NCBI GenBank assembly: GCA_022747635.1
Contig: JAKTNV010000001.1
Span: 40,753,572-40,817,571, forward strand
Direction of reading: 5' to 3'
DNA length: 64,000 nt
Origin: Hetaerina americana
Taxonomy: Eukaryota > Arthropoda > Insecta > Odonata > Calopterygidae
The notes under the pieces were generated by a model. It saw only the letters and a program-made list of their open reading frames with translations. It did not search any database and was not told the DNA's origin. The position numbers and the translations under genes are program-made. Positions 25,125-36,940 of the stretch are shown piece after piece; position 1 is the first letter of the stretch, and each line of letters begins with the position of its first letter.

Positions 25125-26040
25125 GTAATGATTTCCTCCATTTTTTGCTTCAGAAACGGAGTTATGAGCATGTAGTTCGTCACTGATGACCCGAAATTCC
25201 GTCTTCCTCAGAATTTTAAAAATGCCCGCTTAGAAAAGTACATCATCATGTACGATTGTTGCTGCGAGTTTAAGCATGAGATTTTCTCATATTATTTCCC
25301 CTTTGTTTTAAAAATTAACACATTGCAGTATTTATGGTAAGCTACACGATAGTGTTTTCCTTGAATCCTTTTGGATGAAGTGCAAAACTCGACCTACTAG
25401 TAAAACTTGTATAATACATCGCAATTAAATCCACAAATATTCATCGAATTAATATGACAACTCATGGACTCTTCCCGCCATTTCTGATTGAAACCGAGGA
25501 GAAATTACTCTCAGTTGCTATGATATTTGTCGGTAGATAGTTAATTCTGATGGTTAAATTATGAAGTATATAGTCTCCATTATTTTTACAATCACTGAAT
25601 CACATGATCAAGGGAATATACGAAAGAAAACATTGAAATAATAAAATATACAAATCATATTCGTGGGTAGAAATAATTTTATAATTATGATGTTATATCC
25701 TGAACCAAGTTTAATGCGCGATGCAGTTCAACCAAGTACAGATGATAATACTAAGTAATATCATCCGAAGTAGAAGCTGAACCAGCGAGTATTGATTTAG
25801 GCGACTGTACCTGAACCATTTAGCCTAAAAACTTCAAGAAATCACATAAGGCCACTGCCGGAAATCCGTTTTAAATACTGGTAATACATCATTAAAATCA
25901 TAGGGGTTCGCCCTTAAATTCCCCTTATTCCGGCTCTCCTAATCGTACACATTACTAGCGTCCTTATAGCTGACGGAATCATTCGCCTTAAACGGATATT
26001 ATTAACACTCTCGTACCTAGGTGTCTAGGTACGTACGCCC
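25125..26040. other. AT-rich stretch
   Basis: No supported feature except a short palindrome at its end. Confidence 0.5.
26013..26032. repeat. 20-bp hairpin with 8-bp arms
   Basis: GTACCTAG (26013-26020) pairs with CTAGGTAC (26025-26032) around a GTGT loop. It is followed closely by GCCCATTCGGGC, a second small hairpin. It sits just before the GC-rich patch at 26041. Confidence 0.5.
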
Positions 26041-26560
26041 ATTCGGGCGCATTTGTTGAAAGCGTGAGAACTTCCGCGTTTTCTCAAGACCCTCCAAACA
26101 TCTCTTTGAAATTCGGTAGATGGGAGAGCAGCTTGAGGAATGGTGGCGGCGAGGGGTTCAGTTTCGAGAGGGTAGGAGGGGGACTCGAGCCACGACTTTC
26201 TCTACGCACGATAGGCAACCCACAGAGACGCGAGAATGGAGCAGGTTGCATAGGTTGTCGATTCCCAGGGGTTTTCGGGTGTTGTTGGGTGCGGGTGGGT
26301 GCCGAATCGATGCACCAACCGTCCAACTCCTCGTGCACCACGTGATATTAAGCGAGCGACAGAAACATGAAAATCCGAGTAGTGAGATACGGAGAGAAGG
26401 TAAGGCATCTACGCGGCAAAGAGTTCTCACTAATGCCGAGGCCAGTCCGGTCGACACCGCTCCCTTGAGTTCCTCGAGCGACGGGGCGGCCCTTTATCCA
26501 AAGAGAGATCCGCAATTGAAGGGAAATATGATTCCCATCCCATGATCCCATGATTTTCAA
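26041..26560. other. GC-rich island with overlapping open frames
   Basis: Six or more frames on both strands are open for 65-140 codons here (longest 26120-26545, +). When several frames are open at once, composition is the usual cause. None matches a known family. Confidence 0.4.
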
Positions 26561-26758
26561 AAGATTTAACAGAATGGAAAACATTTATCTACAGAGTGGC
26601 TGGCAGTTTTTGCAATCGTAAATCCTAAGAGAATTCCATAGCGCAATGATGCGGCGCCTTGTTAGCCCGATAGACTTTCGTTAGTTCGGCTATTGCCCAC
26701 ATAATTCTCGCCTTATATCCAAGTGCTACGCGCAGGACACAGAAGTAGGATACCAGAT

Positions 26759-26762
<4 letters not shown>

Positions 26763-26832
<70 letters not shown>
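26763..26832. repeat. (TA)n microsatellite, 35 units
   Basis: An uninterrupted TA run. The flanks are unique and not inverted copies of each other. Confidence 0.95.
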
Positions 26833-26833
<1 letters not shown>

Positions 26834-29499
26834 CATTCAGCAAAGATTATCGTGATACAACTGAAATAAATAAACTCTCCGAACCTCAAAGGAAATACAG
26901 ATTTCAAAAAACGAGTCTTGCAATAAGACTATCATCCATGCATGAGCACTTCCACATGCTTGCATGACCATCCGTAAATTGAATTAAGTATGAATGATCA
27001 AACCGCGAAATCGTTCCCATTTTTGCGCAATTATTGGAGAGCATTCAGTATTACAGGTGCATAATTAATGAATTGTCTCGACTATTTCAATTATACTACT
27101 ACGCAGTATATTATTACGCACTACTCATCACTCTGAAAGGTTACTACAATCTATTTACTAGATAATTCAGTTTTTTTACTAAATTTCTCTGTACAGAATA
27201 CTTTTTATATTAGCAACACCTCTAAAACGTATTATGCCACAAGAAACTAAAGATCAGGATTAGCAGAAAAATCGCTACAATTGACGTGAATCAGTTTCTT
27301 GAGACAAAGACATTGTTTCCATTAAAATCAGTCAATTGGGTCTAAGTGAAGATATTGTAAGTATACATAAAAATACGTCGAGTAATTTGCCAGCGGTGAT
27401 CACAAACCGATTAAGGCAAGAAAAGTACCATATAAACCCACGTTGGGACTAAAAGCACCAAGGAAGACGAACAATGATCATCATGGAACAAGTCTTCGAA
27501 AGGCGGTTTAGCTAAGGGATAAAAAATGAAAAGCTGTGAGAATGGTCGAGGCTAGATATATGCACGCGAATGTTGGGGTTTACAACGTACGACGGATCTC
27601 TAAGCGTGACATGTGTTGGCAGGATAAAACGAAGAAGAAACGAACATTCAAATGAGTGTGAAAAGAGATAGAGAAGAAAAAAAGAACTATCAGATGAGGG
27701 AAACGAGATATCCGTCTGGAAGGCATCACCGTGAGAACGCAGCAGAGTGAAATGACGAAGTTGACTCTAAAGGCTAATGCCAACCGAAATTCATACAGCC
27801 TTTCTCAAGTTTGCCAGTACCCTCATATAGTCAACATGACTGCTTCCTCTATCCACAAAATTAAATGATGACTAATATACACTTGACGCTTTACTTGTAT
27901 ATTTCCTGACCAATGGTATTTTTTGTCTTTGTACTACAGATCGATGTGCAAAATGCTCACAGTTCCGCGAAGTTAAAGTGTGCAGCAAAAGAAGTTGAAA
28001 TTGAACATTGAAACAAAATCATTTTCAATAACATCACCTCAACAAATCTGTATAAATCTGAATCCAAGATTAATACATATTCAACTTATTTTAGCTTTTT
28101 CAGTGCACCAATTCCACCACATTTAGGCATATTACACTAATTTTATTTGACTGTAAAGACATAAAGGAGAATAAAAATCAAGGTAAATATTGATGTTTAC
28201 TGCAATAGAAAGAAATGGGTTGTAGCTAAATAAAAGCAGACAATATCATCCGGTCTTAATTGACAGATGGTTAAAGGACCTAATGATGTCGACTTCCCGA
28301 CAAAAATAACCGTGTAGAAATAAAATTCTTTGGATAGGTCAAAAAAGGTTCTCATTAGTTCGTGACAAAACATATAATAATGCTTTTTAGTTCAAGTATA
28401 CACGACCAAAATATTGGTAATTAGACTAGACCAGGAATTCTTTAATATTTTTTATTCAACTACGAGTATAGATTTATTCCGTATTATTACCTAGAATGCG
28501 AAATCCATTCTTGCACTCCCACCAATCAGAATTCATGCAGATTTTCCCCTGAAATGAATCTGCCAAAACCACCACCAACCCTCCCTGTAAGCCAACCAAT
28601 ACTCCCAAAACGCCTAAACTCGAGAGAAGAACTTGGACATTCCACAGGATTCGCAGAACCCAAAATTCTCCCTCCCTCACCATTTTTCGGTTCTGATACT
28701 TCTTTCTGGCCCTTTTCTCATATCTGATTTTGACTCCCTTCCGAGATGCTTGGAAATGTAAAAACTGTGTAGTCAAACGTGCCCTTAAAGAACAACGCAT
28801 GCTGCACATTTGCTCGTAGTCAATTTTAATCTTCCGACAACTGGTCTATTTTATGATTCTTTCCTATTCATCAATGATATTCCCAGCACTAAATGGTGTC
28901 TAACATCGGGTAGCTCTGGTAGGTCACTACGCAGCACTAATATGCTTGAATCTACTTTTTCAAAACCAATAGCAATGAAGAATTTCGGAAAGTAAATTAA
29001 CCTTCTCAATAAATCACTCTCGTTTGCACCCGCTCAGGTTTCAAACTTACAGAGAAGAGGAATTTATTTCAGTACATTCATACAAAAGGTATTACAGGCT
29101 GCATAATAAGCAACAGTACGATACTTACTCTCTTATGTACATAAATCAACCAAATGCAATCCATCTGTGTTTGAGTTAAAAAATACCAACCCATCCATTT
29201 TGTTCAAGAGGGAATATGACAATAGCGTATAGTCGATTTAACTCGCCTGCGAATCATAACAACAGCATTGAGATAAAAAGGATATTTCACGGCATCGTAC
29301 CCCCATAATACCAAATTGGACCGGTGAACTACAACAAAAGAACGAAGATCGTGATAACAAGACGCGCACACGCACAAACACACCCACGACTGTCCATTCG
29401 ACTTGGCGTTAATTTCTGACTCACGCAAAAGAATATGAACAACCTTTCTAATAGACGTGAGGGAATGGAAGTCACGATTCCATGCGATTAACAAAGAGC
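26833..29499. other. AT-rich non-coding stretch
   Basis: A short + frame at 28810-28995 contains FLFINDIP, which resembles the LLFxLFINDIP block of non-LTR reverse transcriptases. The surrounding translation does not continue as a reverse transcriptase. No other feature is supported. Confidence 0.45.
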
Positions 29500-30290
29500 G
29501 GCTACAAATGAGTGCTCGAGTTGAATCAATGCCGAGTAAGGAGCGAAAAAAACGAAACCGTTAATCCGGGGAACAATCCCGACCCCCTCTCGATGCATGT
29601 GCACGCGGGTCCACCTCGATTAGTTCCTTTCCTGCGCGCGAAAAATACGCGTGTGATAAACAATGCCCCTTTCACCGAGTACGGGAATGCGGAGAAGTTG
29701 ATCGGAGGGATGGGTAGAGAGGGTTGGTATAGAAAACACAAAGGGAGAGTGTGAGTCACATACGCTCGTGGGGGCGACACAGACACGCGTTTATTCTTGA
29801 AAGGGGTCCACGACCGTTGGCCGTCAGAGAGGTGGGAGAGAGAAAAAGGGGGTGCGACGGAGGGAATGACGGAGGGGAACCAGAGGGAAAAGAGAGAGAG
29901 AATATTGATAAAAGAATGCGGGTTGTTTAGCATGTGGGCACGAATTTCGCCGCCGCGAAGATGGGAGGGTCAATGGAAGGGAGCAGCGTGTGTGCGTTCC
30001 TACCCCACGCTTACGCGAGAGGGGTCGATGGGAGCAGGAATTGGGAAGGGGAGGAAGGAGAGAAGGCGGAGGAAGTGGGCATAAGGCATTATTAGAGCCC
30101 GTCCATTAGCACGGATGGGCAGATGAATGCCATCGTTAACAAATCGACGACACCGGAGAGCACGGGAGAGCCGTGCGTGCATTCGAGATGAGGGGCTGAG
30201 AGGAGAACGGGGGAAGGACTAGCTTGTGGACTCGGCGGACGCGGGGAGGGGGAAGGAGAAGAACGATGCCCAAAACCGGTCATATCAAAC
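29500..30290. other. Purine-rich GC island
   Basis: The + strand is G/A-rich with frequent CpG, especially 29690-30080 and 30180-30260. Overlapping frames occur on both strands (for example 29526-29933 - and 29797-30084 +), with peptides set by composition. Confidence 0.5.
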
Positions 30291-31238
30291 CCAAAAGAAT
30301 ATTGCGCCGTAAGTTAAACGGAAAAAAATAATAATTGCCCCGTCCCTGATAACTCAGGTTGTTCCCTGATAACAAGTTCACTCCGTCAATGTTGACGATC
30401 CTGGGGTATAAATAAGAAATTCTCCCTTCACTGGACACCCGTTTCGGCCAAATTGGACTAGTAACACATGACGACACCCATCAAATCAACGATCCAAGAC
30501 GTCAAGAGTGTGGATTGTCTGACTTGGTTAACCTGTATAAATATATTGGTGGATCAACTGACGACTCTTTTGGGGTCAATAGCTATCCAGCTTAGACTGA
30601 TGTGTGATGAACCAGTCCGCTAATTTCAAAATTTGCGAGTCCTAATAGCCTAGATATCTTGTAACATCTCGTGGAGTAGCTCCCTATGGAACCTGATAAA
30701 GAATGGTTTATGGGATCTCAAGGCTACACGTGCCATCAGAAATGTGTGGAGTGAAAAGAAAGCCGCTTCGCTCACAATTCCTAGTCCCATTGCCCCTTTC
30801 CTTTTTCAACAAGGCCTCCATGACCTTTGCTGGATCAGTTTCTAGTTTACTTAGAAATTAGAAACTACAACATATATTATGGCGTCTGAAGAGAAATTAA
30901 AAGAGGAAGCTGTACAGTAAAAAAATAACACCATAAAATAAAGAAATTCACTAATCATTGTATGAAAAAGCCAATACCGTGCCATTGGAATAAACCAAAG
31001 CACTACCATAGTTCAACAGATCAGATCTTTATCATAGTTGCACACTTTTGCAATGGATATAATACCCACTACAATATTGAGTAAATTATTCTAGTACTAA
31101 TTGCGTGTACAATAAGTTTATTTGTCTTGCATGTTTTCTGTTCAACAACATACATGAAAGGACACTATACTTGTATAAAGTAATCTATAAAAGTTCCCTT
31201 GCAAACGGTACTCATTGTCAAGCGGAGGTAAATAAATA
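30291..31238. other. Unannotated spacer
   Basis: Mixed, then AT-rich. CCCTGATAAC occurs twice about 20 bases apart (30342-30372). No gene or element is recognised. Confidence 0.45.
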
Positions 31239-31355
31239 AGTCCCAGTCAAGGCGAATGATTTTTACGCTCTGAAATTGTTGCATTAAAATGCACATTAGC
31301 GGATGACTCCGTTAAAAGTTACTGTTGCGGCATCTCCCGCAGTTTCTTTGGAATT
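31239..31355 (+). mobile_element. Family A SINE, copy lacking the tRNA promoter
   Basis: Starting at AGTCCCAGTCAAGGCG, this copy runs in parallel with 31574-31690 with very few differences, but it lacks the A and B boxes. It therefore cannot be transcribed from its own internal promoter. It lies about 157 bases upstream of the full copy in the same orientation. It is either a 5'-truncated insertion or half of a local duplication. Confidence 0.85.
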
Positions 31356-31511
31356 TGTCAAAGGGAAAACACCATACGTGTTTAAAGTTGGCTTTTAACC
31401 TCGTGGACAGTGGCGCCTCGCGCACGACTACGAATGCATGTGACATTGTATGTACGGTATTTCGTCATAACATCTAGTTCCTTTAAAAGCCCCAAAATTT
31501 CAAAGTTTAAG

Positions 31512-31690
31512 AGGACGCCTCGGTAGCTTAAGTGGCTAAAGCACTCGACCGGATATTGAGGGATCTGGGTTCGAGTCCCAGTCAAGGCGAATGATTTTTA
31601 CGCTCTGAAATTGTTGCATTAAAATGCACATTGGCGGATGACTCCGTTAAAAGTTACTGTTGCGGCATCTCCCGCAGTTTCTTTGGAATT
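31512..31690 (+). mobile_element. Family A SINE, full-length copy
   Basis: The head is tRNA-like: the ends GCCT and AGGC can pair as acceptor stem, CTCGA/TTGAG forms a 5-bp anticodon stem with one G-T pair, and CTGGG/CCCAG forms a perfect T stem around TTCGAGT. The body contains three short hairpins in a row (TGCATT/AATGCA, CGGA/TCCG and TGCGG/CCGCA), and the element ends at TTTCTTTGGAATT. Other copies in the window (31239, 48036, 59801) fix the 3' end. With a standard loop the apparent anticodon would be GGA. That could suggest a tRNA-Ser origin, but the absence of a long variable arm argues against reading much into it. Confidence 0.85.
31524..31578 (+). promoter_or_regulatory. Internal RNA polymerase III promoter (A and B boxes)
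   Basis: The A box is TAGCTTAAGTGG (31524-31535) and the B box is GGTTCGAGTCC (31568-31578), which matches the GGTTCGANTCC consensus. The spacing is normal for a tRNA-type promoter. This copy should be able to start transcription. No T run of four or more lies close after the tRNA part other than ATTTTTA at about 31593. Confidence 0.75.
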
Positions 31691-33111
31691 AAGTCTCCTT
31701 TTTCTTTAAAGAAAAATTATTTTTAGTGGTTAGATACAACTTTAGTGAGTTCTGATTGCTCGTTATCCATAACTTATGTCAGAGCATTTGTTACTTTCAG
31801 TTTAGGAGGTGAAGAGCCCCCAATGGACAAAATTGATAAAAACCGTTCAAAATTTAACGTTGGTTCCCCTTTATGAAAAGCCTAGTTAATGAATGTAAAA
31901 ATGTATGAAATTCTCTCGTTTCTTTGAAAGCTACAGGGTCAAAGAGAAAGAAAAATAGACGGTGAACGAAGAAAATTTTTCTCTTTTTTGCGTGAGTGCC
32001 GCCAGTCGATAAGGGCTGAAGCTTTTAAACACTAAAGTGGACCTTAAAAGTTGATCAAAAGGTTGTCAAAAGTGCTTTCCTCACGTCGCTTGTGCCTGTT
32101 CTACACTCACAGCACCAGCGGTCCCGCAAAAGCCTATTCCTTCATCCCGCGCAAGCCAATTATTTTACTAAGGCTTTCCAGAAACTCGTCGAAAACATAT
32201 GCTTTTCCTGCAAACCGCTAACTCACACAATATCCTCACCCCTCCTTGCCCGATCGCGTCTCTCCCCCGACCACTTCCCCCTCGCTACCCTCCTCTAGAC
32301 TCCCTCTTCCCATTCCCTTCCACCTTCCATCCACCTCACCTTCAACGGAATTTTTTCCTCCCATCTCTCACATTGGCGAGGAAAATAACAGGCGACAAAA
32401 GGAGCACATCGCGTACAAGAAATTTGCGTAGTTAGCTCCCGGGGATTACTTTCAACACGTAGGAGGAGGGAAACAGGAAAAAAATGAGTCGTATTTTACG
32501 TCTTCTCCTACTGGTGGGTGAGAAGAATGTGTTTCCCGCTCAAATGAAGTCCTATTATCCCCTGGAGACGAAGGGTATACACAACCTTTTTATGCATTTC
32601 AAACCGAGATTTCATTAACTGTGATCTACTGGCCCCGTGGCCGGAAATGTGGAAATCATGAAATCGACCGCGTTTTCACGGACATTTCACGAAGAAGCAA
32701 CGTTTCACTGTTTTTCCCTTATTGCAACTCGAGATGAACTTTTCCTCGAAGCAATATATTCGTGTGCCAATATTAACACCTCCCTTTCAATAAAATTGTA
32801 TATTAAAGTAAACTGTAAACATTTGGATAATACCTTTAGCTTGAACAACCATAGTTTTCCCTTAAATACGTGATATTATTCCTTGAGCATAGAAAAGTAA
32901 ATAGTATAAATAGGCTACACCAAAGTCAAGATTAACAAAAGGTTCAAAGGTTTGGATGCATTAACGTACACAAAAGATAACTTCAGAGGAAAATTCATAT
33001 AAAATTACACTGGAAGTTGCCAAGTTCTTTAAAACAATAAAAAATCAAATCAAAATACCTTCAAGGGCATTAATATTAACAATAGTGTATAAAAAATTGG
33101 GACTTATGAAA
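31691..33111. other. AT-rich stretch with a pyrimidine-rich patch
   Basis: The + strand is C/T-rich from about 32230 to 32370, giving short P/S/L-rich frames in three readings that I treat as composition artefacts. The rest holds nothing recognisable. Confidence 0.45.
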
Positions 33112-33436
33112 AATAAAAGTTTAAGTAGTAGTATTTAGTGGAGGCGACCGACTGCTCATTTGCGCCATAGGGGATGGACAGGAAAGGATGAAAGGTGGAG
33201 AGAAACCCAGCGTCGGCATTAGCCTACTCTTTACGAAAGGCGCCAAGTGGTCCGCAGCTTAACGTCCCATCCGACGGACGGCGTACTCACTCAAAGTGCT
33301 CACCACAAAGCACCTCAAGTAAGGATCGAGATACATCTGAAAAATATTCAACACCGCCGGGATATGGACCTGGGCCCTCTGGGTGGGAAGCCAGTACGTT
33401 AGCCACCGCACCATCTCGATCCCCAATAAAAGTTTA
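33112..33436 (-). mobile_element. tRNA-derived SINE, family D, with 12-bp target-site duplication
   Basis: AATAAAAGTTTA occurs at 33112-33123 and again at 33425-33436, bracketing an insert of about 301 bp. Read on the minus strand, the insert starts GGGATCGAGATGG, has an A-box-like TGCGGTGGCTAACG (rc of 33397-33410) and a degraded B box GGTCCATATCC (rc of 33360-33370). It continues into a body containing GACGTTAAGC and TTGGCGCC. Direct repeats of this length are the usual mark of LINE-driven insertion. The B box has lost the conserved TTCGA core, so this copy is probably not transcribed well. An 80-codon frame inside it is incidental. Confidence 0.8.
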
Positions 33437-33729
33437 ATAACACTTCATTAGAATTTCATAAGAACATTCTTTTCGCAAAATCATTTGATTAAACTTGCAG
33501 AGTATAATCATATAGAATTAGCGATACGCGAAGTGATAATTTTTCAGGAAGGAACCGTCCACCTGGATGAGGTAAATGCTGAGTCTCCCAAAATAACTAT
33601 TCACTACAAATAAGCTCACAAAACTGCCACATTTGCTTCGCGCTATTCACATGCCTACACCTCCAAAATGAGGGAAAACTATATCATCCTCCTAACATTC
33701 TTCATCCATTCGGAAATCCCGTAACCATT
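33437..33729. other. AT-rich spacer
   Basis: Nothing supported. Confidence 0.5.
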
Positions 33730-34560
33730 GAAAAATGAGGGGGCCGACCTCCTCCTCCTCGAAAAGAGCCACACGAGAGCTGACACTTCAATTAAAGCGT
33801 TACACCCGACTCAATCCCCACGCTCACAACACCCAACACCATCCTCCTCTCCACCGAAGGACGGCGCGCGCGACGCCCAAACCCTTGCCCCGTCGCCGTT
33901 CCTCCCCAACCCCTCCCCGTAGTATGTGCCTGCTCCCCAGCCGTCGCCGGTCCTCGTCCTCCCCGCCCAGTCCTTTCCAAGGGAGTGGGGGGCGCGGGCG
34001 GGCCGGGGCCTAACAAATCATTCTCCGCTGCCGGACGCTCCCGACACCTTCCTTGCCCACGCGTCCTTCCTCCGGAGGCCCCGATGGCTGCGATAAAAAA
34101 CTCCCCCCTCCCAACATTCCCCCTCGCCCTCCTCCTTCGCTTCGCCGACTACCACACTCCCCATTGCCAAGTCTCGAGAGCGGAGAGAGAATGGGGGATG
34201 GCCGGAAATTAAGAGCGGAGTGAAGGGAGCGGGGTTCGTGGGGTGTGTGGGCAACATCCCTCGCTCACTTCGGTAAGGTTCCTTCCTTGCCTTCGTGGGG
34301 AGCGTCGGGGTACATTCACCGAGGCTCTCTTCCCCCTCCATCCCCTACCCTCGGCCCAACGACGCCTCGCCTCACAATCCGTCCACCGCCACCACCCCTT
34401 TGGGCTAAAGAAAGATGCACGATCATTAGCATATGCCGTAAATTTCCGTCTCCCGTAGGTGGCTGGCCGAAGCCGCGAGGAACGCCGGAGAGTAAAAGGT
34501 GCGTATTGGTGCCGGCAGAGGGAAGGCGTGACGGAGGGAGTTGAAGAGCAAGGATGAAAT
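33730..34560. other. CpG-dense GC island, possible promoter region
   Basis: This is among the most GC- and CpG-rich segments of the window. The + strand is C-rich to about 33970, then carries a G-run cluster, then returns to C-rich. Many frames are open on both strands (for example 33735-34013 + and 34018-34341 -), all P/R/S/G-rich. It could be an unmethylated promoter-type island, but no TATA box or exon start is evident. Confidence 0.4.
33981..34008 (+). other. Potential G-quadruplex
   Basis: Five G runs (GGG, GGGGGG, GGG, GGG and GGGG) are separated by 1-3 bases. That satisfies the usual four-run G-quadruplex pattern on the + strand. Confidence 0.6.
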
Positions 34561-36940
34561 AATTTAATATGGTGGGGGCACGGCTGCGGCGGTTGCCTTG
34601 TTCGTGGGAGCGAGCCCTTGGGTTAGATCATGCAAACGTCTCCGGGGCCTCGATTGAGACCACTGATTGGCTGATTTACTCGACGTGTTATCCGAGCATC
34701 TTTCGACGTTCCCAGGGAATGTAATACTTCCTTCCCCGCCCTGATTCCTCACCATCCCTTTTCTCTCATTTCTAATCTATCCCCATTCTAACCCTCATCC
34801 CTAAAGTATACTCATTCGCTCCCAAATCATCCCGTCTGCCTTCCTAGGATCTACGTCGTTACCTCACTCCTCGCCGCCATTCGCATTGATTAGCGCTATG
34901 CACGAGTACAATTAGAGTAGAGACGTTTCCTAAGAAGATCACACAAATACATGCACACAAGAATTAATCCCTCCTTATTGGTTACACGCATATGAGTTAG
35001 AGAGAAGTTTCCATTACAACTGAACATAGTAAACACCGTCTTAAATTACCTAAATTAAAGCTTGATAGAAATTAACCATCAATCGAGCTCAATACGGGCA
35101 ATTTTCATCTTCAGGTATTAATGCTAACTTTGCCGAAGAATGAGTAATCATTCAAGCGTATTAGATTAAATAAAGTGATATTACTGATCACTCTTAAATG
35201 TCACACATTTGCAATTTCAGGGCTTAAGCGTCACACTTGCAGGTAGCTGAAAAACTACAAGTGCAAACAATCGGTTATTTATTATGCATTAATATGCTAT
35301 CTCATCATTCCTCACCCGACACGGTTAAATCAATAAGCAATTTAAATACTGACAATGCGTTTAGCACTTAATGTGTGTTTAATGAGTAAAAATTAATAAC
35401 TATACTTCTGGAAACTAATAAAAATGTAACAAAATTTTTTCCGGATGTTATTCAGATTCTACTTTATTTCATTATTTTCATCTACTTTACTCTCTCTCCA
35501 TAATTTTTACACTTATTGCACGCCCTTTCCAAACGTTTTGACAACTAATAACATCGTGAAACGCAACTGTTTCTGGTTGAATCAAATTCCCCCACCGTCA
35601 TTGAAATTTATATTTATGGCCCCTCAGTGTTTGTATCGTAGCTCCTCCGAACGCTATCTCCCTACTCCAATCTACATCGAGAAATAATGGGATCCATATG
35701 CTTTTCGGGGACTCAGAAAAAAGAGAAACATTTTATATCCAACGACACAAGAAAATGTAAAAATAGAAAGAAAGAAAAGATGACAAAAGAAGTTTTAATG
35801 GTTGTTGGCTCTTCGCGAAGCGCAGGAGTGTGAGAAATAAGGCCATTATCTAAGAGGTGAGATCGTGAGGAGGGAATAATGCCTCCGAGACCACCTATTA
35901 AACGCATCGAGGGTCTTCCAAGTTATCCATCCAACCATATCTCCTGACGCATTAACCACCTTGAAATATGAAATTTCTCGTCCCAACAATAAAAATATCA
36001 GTCCCAAGCACTCGTCCCTCGGCAGCCCAGCGCTGGGAAACAATGACATTTTATCGTCTCTCAGGATCCTTCGCGAAAAATAAGAGGAGCGCACTCGTTA
36101 TTTATCGCGGGAGTGTTTCAGTAGGAGGACACGTTCCAGGAGCTCCCTGTATTTATCACCTATTACATTGATAAATGCATTACGGCAACCCCATAATTGA
36201 ATGAAAAACATGTCATCAGTGAACCTACAACAAAAGGAAAGTTCGCCATAGAACAAACGTAACTGACATCACCGAGTCAAAATTGGATAAACTTGAAACT
36301 GACGCGCAATTAGGCATATGCTAATTCAATTCTAGTTAGTTATATAATATTTCAACGTGGAACGTAGTTTATGAGCCCTTTATGCCACATTTCTAAGTAC
36401 AAATCGACTCATTATTTTCTCCTAAATATTCAAACATAAAGTATTGAGTTTCTTAAGACCAGAAATCTTGCCGATACAGATAATAATTTGTTTGAACCGC
36501 AATAGTTAAGTTCATCCTTTCTTTAGAAATTAACCTTCCATAAAAAGGTTTGTGAACAAAACTTTGTGATAAAGTGACGCTTATTAAATGCATGTTGACT
36601 GAACAGAAGCGACAGAATGGCCACCACGTGTCAAATTCAAGCACGCCATTTGAATTCCTCTCCTTCTCTATACTAATTACTGTTAAATTACTGTAATCTG
36701 TACACTGAAAATACTAAACCAGCTACTAAATCACCAAAAAATAAGATGATGTTAATCATTAAACCACCAATTCCTACAATATAACTTTGTTATAAACTTA
36801 AAACTCATAAAGCAGACTTGTATTCAGTGGTGATACGAAAAAAGTGGAAACCTTTCATCGACGCTGATTTGATGCTCGGTTTTCGGGATTATAGGATGCT
36901 CTACAGTTCCACTTGGCCAACCACTTCAGGTTATGGCATC
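34561..36940. other. Non-coding stretch, mostly AT-rich
   Basis: A pyrimidine-rich shoulder extends to about 34880, then the sequence is AT-rich. Short frames (35445-35687 +, 35846-36094 -) match nothing known. Confidence 0.45.

Noticed and set aside
28855..28880. FLFINDIP resembling a block of non-LTR reverse transcriptases
   Set aside because: Only about eight residues match, and the sequence before and after does not continue as a reverse transcriptase in any frame I read.
31514..31590. A functional tRNA gene
   Set aside because: It can be folded roughly like a tRNA, but it is joined to a repeated SINE body and recurs at other loci, so it is the head of a mobile element.
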